This document shows, in pieces, positions 33,932 to 42,900 of a stretch of 64,000 nucleotides of DNA. The notes below the pieces were generated by a model, which ran no database searches, had not been told where the DNA came from, and saw only the letters and a list, made by a program, of their open reading frames with translations. This DNA comes from Actinomyces bowdenii (GTDB taxonomy: Bacteria > Actinomycetota > Actinomycetes > Actinomycetales > Actinomycetaceae). The position numbers were made by a program, and so were the translations under genes. Position 1 is the first letter of the stretch. Each line of letters begins with the position of its first letter. The stretch lies in contig NZ_JAGFOU010000012.1 of the NCBI RefSeq assembly GCF_017592395.1, positions 27,046 through 91,045 of the forward strand. Direction: 5' to 3'.

Positions 33932-34714
33932 TCAGGACAGGGCGGCCAGCAGCGGGGCGTAGTGATCGGCGGTGGCCTGCTGGTAGGCCTCGATGTCCCC
34001 GGCGCGCGCGGCGGCGAGCATGGTGCGGTGGGCGCGGGCGGTGGTGATGATGTCGTCGGGTGTCGGGGCGCCCAGCAGCGGCACCGTCAGGGCGTGCACC
34101 GTCCAGAAGGCCTCGGTCAGGTACTGGAAGAGGTGGTTGGGCAGGGCTCCGAGCAGCCGGGTGTGGAAGGCCTGGTCCGGCTCGGTGAACAGGCTGCCCC
34201 TGAGGGCCAGGGCCTCCATCTCATCGACGATGGCGTCCAGCTCGGGGTCCTCCCGGTCCGTCCAGGCCTCGACCACCCGGGGGGCCAGCGCCCGATCGAG
34301 GGTGGCGCGCACCTCGACGACATCGCGCAGCCCGCGGTACCCCTCCCCGGAGTGGAGCAGGCCCCGGAAGACCAGGGACTCGACCATGGGGCGCATGGAG
34401 GCCTCGGAGACGAAGGTCCCGTGGCCGTGGCGCACCTCGACGATGTCCAGGGCCACCAGGGTCCGCACCGCCTCGCGCACCGAGGAGCGGGAGACCTCCA
34501 GGTCCGTGCACAGCTGGGACTCGGTGGGCAGGGGGTCGCCGGGCCGGAGGCCCTCGGTGAGGATGTACTCCTTGATCGAGCTGATGGCCGTGGCGGCCTG
34601 GGTCCGCGGTCTGCGGGTCAGGGAGGCGTAGGCGCCCCGGGGAGCCTTCCTGTCGCTGGTCGTGCGTGCTGCCTTGTCCGCCTTCACTGACTTCACTGAC
34701 TTCACTGCCTTCAC
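33932..34714 (-). CDS. GntR/FadR-family regulator with FCD domain (NanR-like)
   Basis: About 260 residues. A winged helix-turn-helix covers about 35-105: IKEYILTEGLRPGDPLPTES, LEVSRSSVREAVRTLVAL, VEVRHGHGTFV. An all-helical FCD ligand domain follows (about 115-260), with LRDVVEVRATLDRALAP, FHTRLLGALPNHLFQYLTE and AHRTMLAAARAGDIEAY, including acid/His positions that bind metal in this family. It sits between two sialic-acid operons, and both promoters carry the same 21-bp site (27799-27819, 34901-34921), so it is the best candidate for their repressor, with sialic acid or an amino-sugar phosphate as inducer (inferred). The start is uncertain: four 9-bp repeats create several in-frame GTG codons (34714, 34705, 34696, 34687). 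Confidence 0.85.
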   Translation of the reverse strand: MKAVKSVKSVKADKAARTTSDRKAPRGAYASLTRRPRTQAATAISSIKEYILTEGLRPGDPLPTESQLCTDLEVSRSSVREAVRTLVALDIVEVRHGHGTFVSEASMRPMVESLVFRGLLHSGEGYRGLRDVVEVRATLDRALAPRVVEAWTDREDPELDAIVDEMEALALRGSLFTEPDQAFHTRLLGALPNHLFQYLTEAFWTVHALTVPLLGAPTPDDIITTARAHRTMLAAARAGDIEAYQQATADHYAPLLAALS

Positions 34715-34718
34715 TGCT
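34683..34718. repeat. Four tandem 9-bp repeats at the GntR start
   Basis: Units TTCACTGAC, TTCACTGAC, TTCACTGCC and TTCACTGCT follow each other. On the gene strand each encodes Val-Lys plus Ser or Ala, with a possible GTG start in every unit. Loss or gain of a unit keeps the frame but would shift the start and its distance from the ribosome site. Confidence 0.8.
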
Positions 34719-34884
34719 CGCTCTGCGTGATCGTCTGCCTGTCGCCCGGCGAGGCCGGTTCGGGACCGCCGGGACCGGTGAGACCGCCGCGATCATTGTC
34801 ACCGATCCGCCCCCGTCGCGCTGGGCTTGGGTCAGCACTTGGTAACGGTTGGCGGCCGCTTTGGCCGGGCGGTCCGGCGTCTGC

Positions 34885-34921
34885 TACAGTCATCCTACCA
34901 ACGTCAGACAACAGACGTCCG
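34885..34921 (+). promoter_or_regulatory. Promoter and GntR-type operator of the nan transport operon
   Basis: TTGGCC at 34861-34866 (-35), extended -10 TGC+TACAGT (34885-34890) and, 10 bases on, the 21-bp operator at 34901-34921 (starts ACGTCAGAC, ends GACGTCCG). It differs from the site before the sialidase operon at three positions. It lies in the divergent region to the GntR gene, so it could also govern that regulator. Confidence 0.7.
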
Positions 34922-34938
34922 ACTTTAGGAGAGAATCG

Positions 34939-36570
34939 ATGGCGATCAACACTCCGGCCGGTTCCAGCCGCCGGGACTTCTTGAGGCTGACCGGCACCCT
35001 CGGCGCGGCCGCCGGCCTGGTGGCGGGCCTGGCCGCGTGCGGCGGCGGCCAGGGGCCCTCCGCGAGCAGGAGCGGCGGTGCCTCAAGCGCCCCCACCGAG
35101 CAGGAGGTGACGAGCAAGGACGGCGTCATCACCGCGGGCATCTCCTACGAGCTGGGCACCAACGGCTATGACCCGATGACCACCTCCGCGGCGCTGACCG
35201 TCGCCGCCAACTGGCACACGCTCGAGGGCCTGACCGAGCTCCACCCCGCCACTCGCGAGGTCTACGCCGCCCTGGGCGCCGAGCTGCCCGCGATGGTCGA
35301 CGACACCACCTACGAGGTCGCCCTGCGCGAGGGCGCGATGTTCTCCGACGGCACCGCCGTGACCACCGAGGACGTCGTCTTCTCCTTCGAGCGGGTCCTG
35401 GACCCCGCCAACAAGTCCCTCTACTCCCAGTTCCTCACCTTCCTGGACAAGGTCGAGGCCAAGGACGGCACGACCGTCACCATCAAGCTCAAGCACGCCT
35501 TCTCCCTGGTCGCCGAGCGCCTCTCGGTGGTCAAGATCGTCCCCAAGGCCAAGGTCGAGGCCGATGCCAAGGCCTTCGACCTCATGCCCGTGGGCACCGG
35601 CCCCTACACGATGACCGACAACGGCGCGGCCACCCAGAAGGTCGTCTTCGAGCGCAATGACAAGTACAACGGCCCCCGCCCGGCCCTGGCCAAGTCCATG
35701 ACCTGGCAGATCCTGCCCGATGACACCACGCGCACCAACGCGATCACCTCCAGCGCCGTCCAGGCCATCGACGCCGTCCCGGCCGCCAACCTGTCCACCA
35801 TGAAGGCCCCGGTGACCGTGGCCGCCGAACAGGGCTTCGGCCTGCTGTTCGCCATGTTCAACCACACCCGGATGTCCGACGTCAAGGCGCGTCAGGCGGT
35901 CATGCACGCCCTGGACTACGCCAAGATCTGCGAGACCGGCATGGCCGGCCTGGCCACGCCCGCCACCTGCTTCGTCCAGGAGGGGCACCCGGCCTACAAG
36001 AAGGTCTCCACGGTCTACAGCCTCAACGCCGAGAAGGCCAAGTCGCTGCTGTCCGAGGCCGGCATCACCTCCCTCAACCTGCTGTGCACCGACCACGGCT
36101 GGTTCAGCTCGGTGCGCCCCATCATCCGCGAGAACCTGGAGGCACTGGGCATCACGGTGGCCTACACCGAGAAGAAGTCCTCCGAGGCCTACTCCTTCAT
36201 CGACTCCGGCGAGGGCGACTGGGACGTCCTCATCGCCCCCGGCGACCCCTCGGTCTTCGGCAACGACGCGGACCTGCTCATGCGCTGGTGGTACGGCGCC
36301 GACCTGTGGACCGAGACCCGCATGCACTGGAAGGGCGCGGAGGGCTACACCGCGGTCCAGAGCGCCCTGGATGAGGCCGTCAAGCTCGAGGGGGATGCCC
36401 AGATCGCCAAGTGGCAGGAGATCTTCGAGACCCTGGCCACCGAGGTCCCGCTCTACCCGATCTTCCACCGCAAGAGCCCCACGGCATACAACTCCGAGAC
36501 CCTGCAGAACTTCAAGCCGATCAAGCTCACCGGCCTGTCCTTCGTCGGCACCGGCTCGACCGCGTCCTGA
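34939..36570 (+). CDS. ABC solute-binding lipoprotein, family 5 (SatA/SiaE-like)
   Basis: A 543-residue binding protein of the peptide/nickel family (SBP family 5). A twin-arginine signal, SSRRDFLRLTGTL, and lipobox LAAC predict a Tat-exported lipoprotein. Mature blocks: NWHTLEGLTELHPATREVY, LREGAMFSDGTAVTTEDVVFS, VGTGPYTMTDNG. ATG 34939 has AGGAGAG upstream. Family-5 proteins usually bind peptides, but the SatA protein of Haemophilus ducreyi and SiaE of corynebacteria show that this family also serves sialic acid. The operon here continues with two permease modules, two ATPase modules and nanA/nanK/nanE-like genes, so sialic acid is the likely ligand. Confidence 0.85.
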   Translation: MAINTPAGSSRRDFLRLTGTLGAAAGLVAGLAACGGGQGPSASRSGGASSAPTEQEVTSKDGVITAGISYELGTNGYDPMTTSAALTVAANWHTLEGLTELHPATREVYAALGAELPAMVDDTTYEVALREGAMFSDGTAVTTEDVVFSFERVLDPANKSLYSQFLTFLDKVEAKDGTTVTIKLKHAFSLVAERLSVVKIVPKAKVEADAKAFDLMPVGTGPYTMTDNGAATQKVVFERNDKYNGPRPALAKSMTWQILPDDTTRTNAITSSAVQAIDAVPAANLSTMKAPVTVAAEQGFGLLFAMFNHTRMSDVKARQAVMHALDYAKICETGMAGLATPATCFVQEGHPAYKKVSTVYSLNAEKAKSLLSEAGITSLNLLCTDHGWFSSVRPIIRENLEALGITVAYTEKKSSEAYSFIDSGEGDWDVLIAPGDPSVFGNDADLLMRWWYGADLWTETRMHWKGAEGYTAVQSALDEAVKLEGDAQIAKWQEIFETLATEVPLYPIFHRKSPTAYNSETLQNFKPIKLTGLSFVGTGSTAS

Positions 36571-36599
36571 GGGCGCGCCCGCGCCCCGGTCCGGGCCCG

Positions 36600-36655
36600 C
36601 CAGCGGGCGGCGCCGTCACCGGCCCCCGGCCGGATCCCCCGACGCCGCCCGCTGG
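36600..36655 (+). other. Intra-operon hairpin after the SatA-like gene
   Basis: CCAGCGGGCGGCG (36600-36612) pairs with CGCCGCCCGCTGG (36643-36655), and an inner hairpin CCGGCC/GGCCGG lies between them. As in the first operon, a stable stem stands between the binding-protein gene and the permease genes. Confidence 0.55.
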
Positions 36656-36760
36656 GCCGTCCCGCCGGTGCGCGGCCCGCCGCCCTCCGGGCCCTCGGCC
36701 CCCAACCCTCCCGCCAGCCGCCGGCCCCGGCGGCGGACACTCACGCAAAGGAGCATCCCG

Positions 36761-37726
36761 GTGTCCAACCTCCTCCGCCTGATCGGCAGGCGCCTTGTGG
36801 CACTGCCGGTCATGGTGCTGGGCGTGACGCTGCTCGTCTTCGTCGTCATGTCCTTCTCCTCGGCCGACCCCGCGCGCCTGGCGCTGGGGGAGTCCGCCTC
36901 GGCCGACGCCCTGGAGCAGTACCGCGCCGCGCACCACCTCAACGACCCGCTCCTGCAGCGGTACTGGAACTACCTCGTGGGGCTGGCCCACGGGGACCTC
37001 GGCACCTCCTTCACCGGGGTCAGGATCTCCGACCTGGTGGCCTCGGCCTTCCCCATCACCATCCAGCTGACCTTCATCGGCATCCTCAGCGCGGTCCTCC
37101 TGGCCACCATCCTGGGCGTGGTGGCCGCCCTCCACCGCGACCGCTGGCCCGACCAGGTCATCCGGGTGATCTCCATCGCCTGCCTGGCCACCCCCTCCTT
37201 CTGGCTGGCACTCCTGCTCATCCAGTGGCTGGGCGACGTCCCCGGCGGGTCGGGCTCCTTCCCCTCGGTGGTGACCACCTGGGTGCATTTCTCCGATGAC
37301 CCCGCGGGCTATGCCCACCAGGTCTTCCTGCCGGCCCTGGCCATCGCGGTGCCCAGCACCGGCTCCCTGACCCGCGTCGTGCGCACCGCCATGGTCGAGG
37401 AGCTCGACCGCGACTACGTGCGCACCGCCATCGGCGGCGGCATTCCCAAGCACGTCGTCGTGGGGCGCAACGTGCTGCGCAACGCCCTCATCACGCCGCT
37501 GACCGTCCTGGGCCTGCGCATCGGCTACGCCATGGGCGGCGCCGTGGTCATCGAGCGGATCTTCAACATCCAGGGCATGGGCGAGCTCATCTTCCAGGGC
37601 ATCACGCGCAACGACGTCAATATCGTCCAGGGCGTCTCGATCACCGTGGCCCTGGCCTTCATCGTCATCAATATCGTCGTCGACCTGCTCTACGTCCTCG
37701 TCAACCCACGAATCAGGAGCATCTGA
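36761..37726 (+). CDS. ABC permease, DppB/SatB type
   Basis: A 321-residue six-span subunit of the peptide-type importer: LIGRRLVALPVMVLGVTLLVFVV at the start, LNDPLLQRYWNYLVGLAHGDLG, the EAA-like docking loop around DYVRTAIGGGIPKHVVVGRNVLRNALIT, and RIFNIQGMGELIFQGI near the end. The start is GTG 36761 with AAAGGAG 7 bases before. The stop overlaps the next ATG (TGATG), so it is translationally coupled to the permease-ATPase fusion gene. Confidence 0.9.
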   Translation: MSNLLRLIGRRLVALPVMVLGVTLLVFVVMSFSSADPARLALGESASADALEQYRAAHHLNDPLLQRYWNYLVGLAHGDLGTSFTGVRISDLVASAFPITIQLTFIGILSAVLLATILGVVAALHRDRWPDQVIRVISIACLATPSFWLALLLIQWLGDVPGGSGSFPSVVTTWVHFSDDPAGYAHQVFLPALAIAVPSTGSLTRVVRTAMVEELDRDYVRTAIGGGIPKHVVVGRNVLRNALITPLTVLGLRIGYAMGGAVVIERIFNIQGMGELIFQGITRNDVNIVQGVSITVALAFIVINIVVDLLYVLVNPRIRSI

Positions 37727-39891
37727 TGCTGCACCGCCGCACACTGGAGAGGGCATCCCGGCCCGGAATGCGCTTCCAGGGCTGGAAGGCCCTGCCGCTG
37801 GGCTCCAAGATCGCCGTGGTCATCCTGGGACTCATCGCACTGGCCGCCGTCCTGGCCCCCGTGGTGGCGCCCTACAGCCCCGGCGCCACCGGACTGGCCC
37901 AGACCGAGACGACCACCTACATCGAGGGCGTCGGCGAGGTCACCTCCTCCGATCCCGCCACCGCACCGAGCGCCTCCCACCCCTTCGGCACTGACGCCAC
38001 CGGCCGCGACATCTTCTCGCGCATCGTCTACGGCGCCCGCGTCTCCCTGGTGGTGGGCCTGGCCGCCACCGGGCTGGCCCTCATCATCGCCTGCGTCCTG
38101 GGCGCCGTGGCGGCGACCTCGCGCAAGTGGATCGCCGAGGCGCTCATGCGCCTGCTCGACGTCGTCATGTCCTTCCCGGGCATCGCCCTGGCGGCCGTGC
38201 TGGTCTCGGCCATGTCCACCCGCCTGCCGATCCTGCCGGTCATCGTCATGTCGATCGCCGTGCTCTACATCCCCCAGCTCACCCGCGTGGTGCGGGCCAA
38301 TATCCTGTCCCAGTTCGGGGAGGACTACGTGGCGGCCTCCAAGGTCATGGGCGCCGCCGTGCCCTGGATCCTGGGCAAGCACGTGGCCCGCAACTGCCTG
38401 GCGCCCATCATGGTCTTCGCCACCGTCCTGGTGGCAGACGCCATCGTCTTCGAGGCCTCGCTGTCCTTCATCGGCGCTGGTATCCAGTCGGTCAACACCC
38501 CCACCTGGGGCAACATGCTCTCCGAGGGCAAGGCCCTGCTGCTGTCGGGGCACTGGTGGCCCACCTTCTTCCCCGGCCTGATGATCCTCATCACCACGCT
38601 GTGCCTCAACATCCTCTCCGAGGGCCTGACCGACGCCATGGCCTCGCCCCGGGTCAGGGTCAAGGCCGACGTCCAGGCCGACGAGGAGGCCATGGACCAG
38701 TCCGGCGAGGGCATGCGCGAGGTCCAGCAGGCCTGGGAGGAGGCCGCCCAGGCCGTGCGGGACAACGCCACGACCCCGTCGAGCACAACGACGCCGGACC
38801 AGGTCAGCTCCCTGACCGGGCTCGTGGCCCCCGCCGCCGAGGAGGTCCCCCTCGAGCAGCGCCTGGCCTGCCTGCGCGCGGCCGAGCGCGGGCGCACCGA
38901 CCGCCTGGTCCACCGCGATACCGGGGCCGAGCCCGTCCTGGAGGTCAAGAACCTGTCCATCGCCTTCCCCCAGCAGCACGGCGAGGTCGACATCGTCGAC
39001 TCGGTGTCCTTCTCCGTGCGCCCCGGCGAGACCATGGGCCTGGTGGGGGAGTCGGGGTGCGGCAAGTCCATCACCTCCATGGCCGTCATGGGCCTGCTGC
39101 CGCCCAGCGCGCGACTGAGCGGGGAGATCCTCTTCCAGGGACGGAACCTGCTGGAGATGACCCCCGCCGAGCACAACGCCCTGCGCGGGCACGAGATGAG
39201 CATGATCTACCAGGACGCCCTGTCCTCCCTCAACCCCTCCATGCTCATCCGCTCCCAGATGAAGCAGCTGACCAGGCGCGGCGGCACCCGCAGCGCCGAG
39301 GAGCTCTTGGACCTGGTGGGCCTGGACCCCGTGCGCACCCTGCGCAGCTATCCCCACGAGCTGTCCGGGGGGCAGCGCCAGCGCGTCCTCATCGCCATGG
39401 CCCTGACCCGCGACCCCGCCCTGGTCCTGGCCGACGAGCCCACCACGGCACTGGACGTCACCGTCCAGAAGCAGGTGGTCGACCTGCTCAACGACCTGCG
39501 CGAGAAGCTGGGCTTCGCCATGGTCTTCGTCTCCCACGACCTGGCCCTGGTGGCCAAGCTCGCCCACCGCGTCACCGTCATGTACGCCGGCCAGGTGGTC
39601 GAGCAGGCCCCCACCGGCGAGCTGCTGTCCAACCCCGTCCACGAGTACACCCGGGGCCTGCTGGGCGCCGTGCTGTCCATCGAGTCCGGCTCCCAGCGCC
39701 TTCACCAGGTGCGCGGCGTGGTGCCCTCGCCCAGCGAGTTCGTCAAGGGCGACCGCTTCGCCCCGCGCTCCTCCCACCCCGGGGTCGGCCTGGAGACCCG
39801 TCCGGTGCTCAAGGAGGTGGCCGGTGCCCCCGAGCACCGCTACGCCATCACCCCCGAGCTCGAGGCCCTGCTTGCCAAGGAGAGTCACTGA
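37726..39891 (+). CDS. ABC permease-ATPase fusion (DppC-DppD / SatC type)
   Basis: A 721-residue fusion. Residues 1-310 form a DppC-type permease (HPFGTDATGRDIFSRIVYG, EDYVAASKVMGAAVPWILGK, FEASLSFIGAG). An acidic, Ala-rich linker of about 90 residues joins it to an ATPase (about 405-721) with Walker A GESGCGKS near 440, LSGGQRQRV near 545 and LADEPTTALDVT. The C-terminal oligopeptide/nickel extension is also present. Fusion of these modules is recorded for the sialic-acid transporters SatC and the corynebacterial Sia system. It is a true single frame, without a frameshift or internal restart. It overlaps both neighbours by a TGATG-type junction. Confidence 0.9.
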   Translation: MLHRRTLERASRPGMRFQGWKALPLGSKIAVVILGLIALAAVLAPVVAPYSPGATGLAQTETTTYIEGVGEVTSSDPATAPSASHPFGTDATGRDIFSRIVYGARVSLVVGLAATGLALIIACVLGAVAATSRKWIAEALMRLLDVVMSFPGIALAAVLVSAMSTRLPILPVIVMSIAVLYIPQLTRVVRANILSQFGEDYVAASKVMGAAVPWILGKHVARNCLAPIMVFATVLVADAIVFEASLSFIGAGIQSVNTPTWGNMLSEGKALLLSGHWWPTFFPGLMILITTLCLNILSEGLTDAMASPRVRVKADVQADEEAMDQSGEGMREVQQAWEEAAQAVRDNATTPSSTTTPDQVSSLTGLVAPAAEEVPLEQRLACLRAAERGRTDRLVHRDTGAEPVLEVKNLSIAFPQQHGEVDIVDSVSFSVRPGETMGLVGESGCGKSITSMAVMGLLPPSARLSGEILFQGRNLLEMTPAEHNALRGHEMSMIYQDALSSLNPSMLIRSQMKQLTRRGGTRSAEELLDLVGLDPVRTLRSYPHELSGGQRQRVLIAMALTRDPALVLADEPTTALDVTVQKQVVDLLNDLREKLGFAMVFVSHDLALVAKLAHRVTVMYAGQVVEQAPTGELLSNPVHEYTRGLLGAVLSIESGSQRLHQVRGVVPSPSEFVKGDRFAPRSSHPGVGLETRPVLKEVAGAPEHRYAITPELEALLAKESH

Positions 39892-40709
39892 TGCCCCCGA
39901 CCGCCTCCACCTGGAGCCCCCAGGACCCCGTCGTTGAGCTGCGCGGAGTCCACGTCATCCACAAGTCGCGCACCGGCAAGCTCTTCAAGCCCGACACCGT
40001 CCACGCCGTCAACGACGTCAGCCTCTCGGTGCGCCGCGGCGAGACCCTCGGGCTGGTCGGCGAGTCCGGCTGCGGGAAGTCCACCACCGCCCGCGTCATG
40101 GTGGGCCTCCAGGAGGCCACCAGCGGCGAGATCATCTTCAAGGGCCGGCCCCTGGGCCGCTCGGCGGCCGCCCGCCGCGAGCTGGGGCGCAGCGTCTCGG
40201 TGGTCTTCCAGGACCCCGCCACCGCCCTCAACCCGCGGATGGTCGTGCACGACACGCTCATCGACCCCCTCAACGTCCACGGCATCGGCTCCCCCCGGGA
40301 GCGGGAGGCCCGGGTGCGCGACCTGCTCCACCTGGTGGGCCTGCCCGACTCCGCCCTCAACGTCCTGCCGCGCCAGATCTCCGGGGGCCAGCGCCAGCGC
40401 GTGGCCATCGCCCGGGCCCTGGCCCTGGACCCCGACATCATCGTGGCCGACGAGCCCACCAGCGCCCTGGACGTCTCGGTTCGCGCCCAGGTCCTCAACC
40501 TCCTGCAGGACCTCAAGGCCACCCTGGGGCTGGGGCTGGTCTTCATCAGCCACGACATCAACACGGTGCGCTACGTCTCGGACCGGATCGCCGTGATGTA
40601 CCTCGGGCAGATCCTGGAGACGGCCAGCACCGAGGAGATCTTCACCAGCCCCCGCCAGGAGTACACCAGGACCCTGCTCGCAGCGGTCCCCTCGCTCCTG
40701 GACGCCTGA
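39891..40709 (+). CDS. ABC ATPase, DppF/SatD type
   Basis: A 272-residue ATPase with Walker A GESGCGKST (about 57-65), [15 protein letters not shown] signature, VADEPTSALDVS and the switch HD in SHDINTVRYVSD. It begins at the last base of the previous stop (TGATG) and completes the importer: one binding protein, two permease modules and two ATPase modules. Because an ATPase is included, this importer can run alone, unlike the CUT1 system of the sialidase operon. Confidence 0.92.
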   Translation: MPPTASTWSPQDPVVELRGVHVIHKSRTGKLFKPDTVHAVNDVSLSVRRGETLGLVGESGCGKSTTARVMVGLQEATSGEIIFKGRPLGRSAAARRELGRSVSVVFQDPATALNPRMVVHDTLIDPLNVHGIGSPREREARVRDLLHLVGLPDSALNVLPRQISGGQRQRVAIARALALDPDIIVADEPTSALDVSVRAQVLNLLQDLKATLGLGLVFISHDINTVRYVSDRIAVMYLGQILETASTEEIFTSPRQEYTRTLLAAVPSLLDA

Positions 40710-40813
40710 GACCGCCAGCCGCAGCCGCTGCCCCGACACTTGCGGCGCCGCGCCCCGGCACGCCGCCGCCCTCCCCTGCCACACCCCTCTTCATCGAAGG
40801 ACAGCACCTCACT

Positions 40814-41734
40814 ATGGACACCCGATTCACCGGCGTCATCCCGCCGGTCATCACCCCCTTCACCGCCGAGGGCGGCCTGGACCTGGACAGCCTGGAGGCC
40901 GTGGTCGACCGCCTCATCACCGCAGGCGTCCACGCCCTGTTCGCCCTGGGCTCCTCAGGCGAGGTCGCCTACCTCACCGACGCCCAGCGCGACGCCGTCA
41001 TCGAGCGCACCGTGGCCGCGGCGGCCGGGCGCGTCCCGGTGCTGGCCGGAGCCATCGACACCACCTCCCAGCGGGTCATCGAGCAGGCCCGCCGCGCCGT
41101 GGGCCTGGGCGCCGAGGCGGTGGTGGCCACCTGCCCCTTCTACGCCAAGAACGACGCCCAGGAGATCGCCGAGCACTTCCGGGCCATCGCAGCAGCGGTC
41201 GAGGCCCCCCTGTTCGCCTACGACGTCCCGGTGCGCCTGGGCGGGGTCAAGCTGGAGTGCGACATGCTGGTCGAGCTGGGCCGCCAGGGCGTCCTGGCCG
41301 GGGTCAAGGACTCCTCGGGCGACGACGTCGGCTTCCGCCGCCTGGTGGCGGCCAATGAGGCCGCCGGGCACCCCCTGGCCCTGCTCACCGGCCACGAGTG
41401 CGTCGTCGACGGGATGCTCCTGCTGGGCGCCGACGGCGTCGTGCCCGGCTACGGCAATGTCGACCCCCACCGCTACGCGCTCCTGTGGCAGGCCTCCCGG
41501 GAGGGCGACTGGGCCCGGGCGCGCCAGATCCAGGACGAGATCTGCGCCGGCTTCGAGATCGTCTTCGTGCCCCGGGGCCGCTCGGCCGACGCCACCGGCA
41601 TCGGCGCCTTCAAGACCGTCATGGAGGCGCAGGGCACCATCGCCAGCAACCGGATGGCCTTCCCCGTGCGCGCCCTGGACGGGCGGGTCAAGGACGGCAT
41701 CCTGGCCATCGCCACCGCCCAGGGCCTCATCTAG
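40814..41734 (+). CDS. nanA: N-acetylneuraminate lyase-like protein (DapA/NanA family)
   Basis: A 306-residue (beta/alpha)8 aldolase that would split sialic acid into N-acetylmannosamine and pyruvate. Family marks: GVIPPVITPFTAEGG, the pyruvate loop GSSGEVAYLT near 45 (GST/GTTGE in relatives), the tyrosine in LFAYDVPVR near 134 and the Schiff-base lysine in GVKDSSGD near 163. On sequence alone dihydrodipicolinate synthase or another keto-acid aldolase is possible. Its place between a SatABCD-like importer and nanK/nanE-like genes makes sialic-acid cleavage the best reading. The gap of about 100 bp before it has no clear promoter, so it is probably the fifth gene of the operon. Confidence 0.82.
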   Translation: MDTRFTGVIPPVITPFTAEGGLDLDSLEAVVDRLITAGVHALFALGSSGEVAYLTDAQRDAVIERTVAAAAGRVPVLAGAIDTTSQRVIEQARRAVGLGAEAVVATCPFYAKNDAQEIAEHFRAIAAAVEAPLFAYDVPVRLGGVKLECDMLVELGRQGVLAGVKDSSGDDVGFRRLVAANEAAGHPLALLTGHECVVDGMLLLGADGVVPGYGNVDPHRYALLWQASREGDWARARQIQDEICAGFEIVFVPRGRSADATGIGAFKTVMEAQGTIASNRMAFPVRALDGRVKDGILAIATAQGLI

Positions 41735-41818
41735 GGCCTGCGCGCCCGCCCCGCGGGCCCGGCCCTGCCGGCCCCCACCGCAGCCCCAGCCCCGACCGCC
41801 CGAATGCGAGGACATGCC

Positions 41819-42847
41819 ATGACCACCGCCGCCCCGGCCCCTGAGCGCCCCCGCGGGCAGGAGCGCGGCCTCGTCGTGGGCCTGGACCTGGGCGGGACGA
41901 AGATGGCCGCGAGCCTGGTCAGCGCGGCGGGGGAGCAGGTCGGCCGCACCCGCACCCGGCCCACCCCCGCCCATGAGGGGCCCGGGGCCATGCTGGAGGC
42001 CATCGCCTCCCTGGTGCGCGACACCGTCCGCGGCTCCGCGGACGGCGGCCCGGTCGCGGCAGTGGCGGGCGTGGGCATCGGCACCGCCGGAGTGGTCGAC
42101 GTCGAGGCGGGGCGGATCGTGTCCTCCACCGACGCCATCACCGGCTGGGCGGGCACCGAGGTCGCCGCTGGCGTGGCCGCCCTGCTGGAGCCCGAGCTCG
42201 GCGCCCTGCCCATCCACGTGGAGAACGACGTCGACGCCTACGCCGCCGGGGAGGCCTGGATGGGCGCCGGCCGGGGACTGCCCTGCGTCCTGGTGGCCGC
42301 CGTGGGCACCGGGGTGGGCGGGGCCCTGGTCCTGAGCGGCAGTGCCCGCCGCGGCGCCCACCACGTGGCCGGCGAGATCGGGCACATCCCGGTGGCCGAG
42401 GCGGCGGGCGAGCGCTGCACCTGCGGGCGGCCCGGGCACCTGGAGGCCGTGGCCGCCGGCCCCCAGATCCACCGCCGCTACCTGGCTCTGGGAGGCGACC
42501 GCCAGGCCCGGGACGCCAGGGAGGTCGAGGAGCGCGCCGACGCCGGCGACGCCCTGGCCCGGCGCGTCTACCAGGACTCGGCCACCGCCCTGGGCCGGGC
42601 CCTGGCGGGAGCGGCGACCCTGGTGGACCCCGACCTCATCATCATCTCGGGGGGCCTGGCCCGCTCCGGGCAGCTGTGGTGGGGCCCCCTGCGCCGGGCC
42701 TTCGCCGGCGAGGTCATCGGCCCCCTGGCGGATCTGCGGATCGTGCCCGCCGTCCTGGGCACCAGCGCCCCCATCATCGGCGCCGCCCGCGGGGCCCTCA
42801 GACTCGCGGGCATCGCCCAGGACGGAGGGCCCGCGCAGGCGCGCTGA
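41819..42847 (+). CDS. nanK: ROK-family kinase, N-acetylmannosamine kinase-like
   Basis: A 342-residue sugar kinase that would phosphorylate N-acetylmannosamine at O6. ATP-binding DLGGTKMAASLV is at the N-terminus, the sugar site is in ENDVDAYAAGEAWMGAG with its Asp base, AVGTGVGGALVL follows, and the ROK zinc motif is HIPVAEAAGERCTCGRPGH with His and Cys ligands. ATG 41819 is preferred over 41804 because GCGAGGAC stands before it. ROK kinases for glucose and N-acetylglucosamine are similar, so specificity is from context: nanA-like gene upstream, nanE downstream. Confidence 0.85.
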   Translation: MTTAAPAPERPRGQERGLVVGLDLGGTKMAASLVSAAGEQVGRTRTRPTPAHEGPGAMLEAIASLVRDTVRGSADGGPVAAVAGVGIGTAGVVDVEAGRIVSSTDAITGWAGTEVAAGVAALLEPELGALPIHVENDVDAYAAGEAWMGAGRGLPCVLVAAVGTGVGGALVLSGSARRGAHHVAGEIGHIPVAEAAGERCTCGRPGHLEAVAAGPQIHRRYLALGGDRQARDAREVEERADAGDALARRVYQDSATALGRALAGAATLVDPDLIIISGGLARSGQLWWGPLRRAFAGEVIGPLADLRIVPAVLGTSAPIIGAARGALRLAGIAQDGGPAQAR

Positions 42848-42900
42848 GGAGGGCCCCGAAGGCAGGGGCAGGGAAGAACAAGGAAGGACGAGGAAGGACG

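Noticed and set aside
37690..39888. Minus-strand frame of 732 codons
   Set aside because: Antisense to the permease-ATPase fusion; no motif found.
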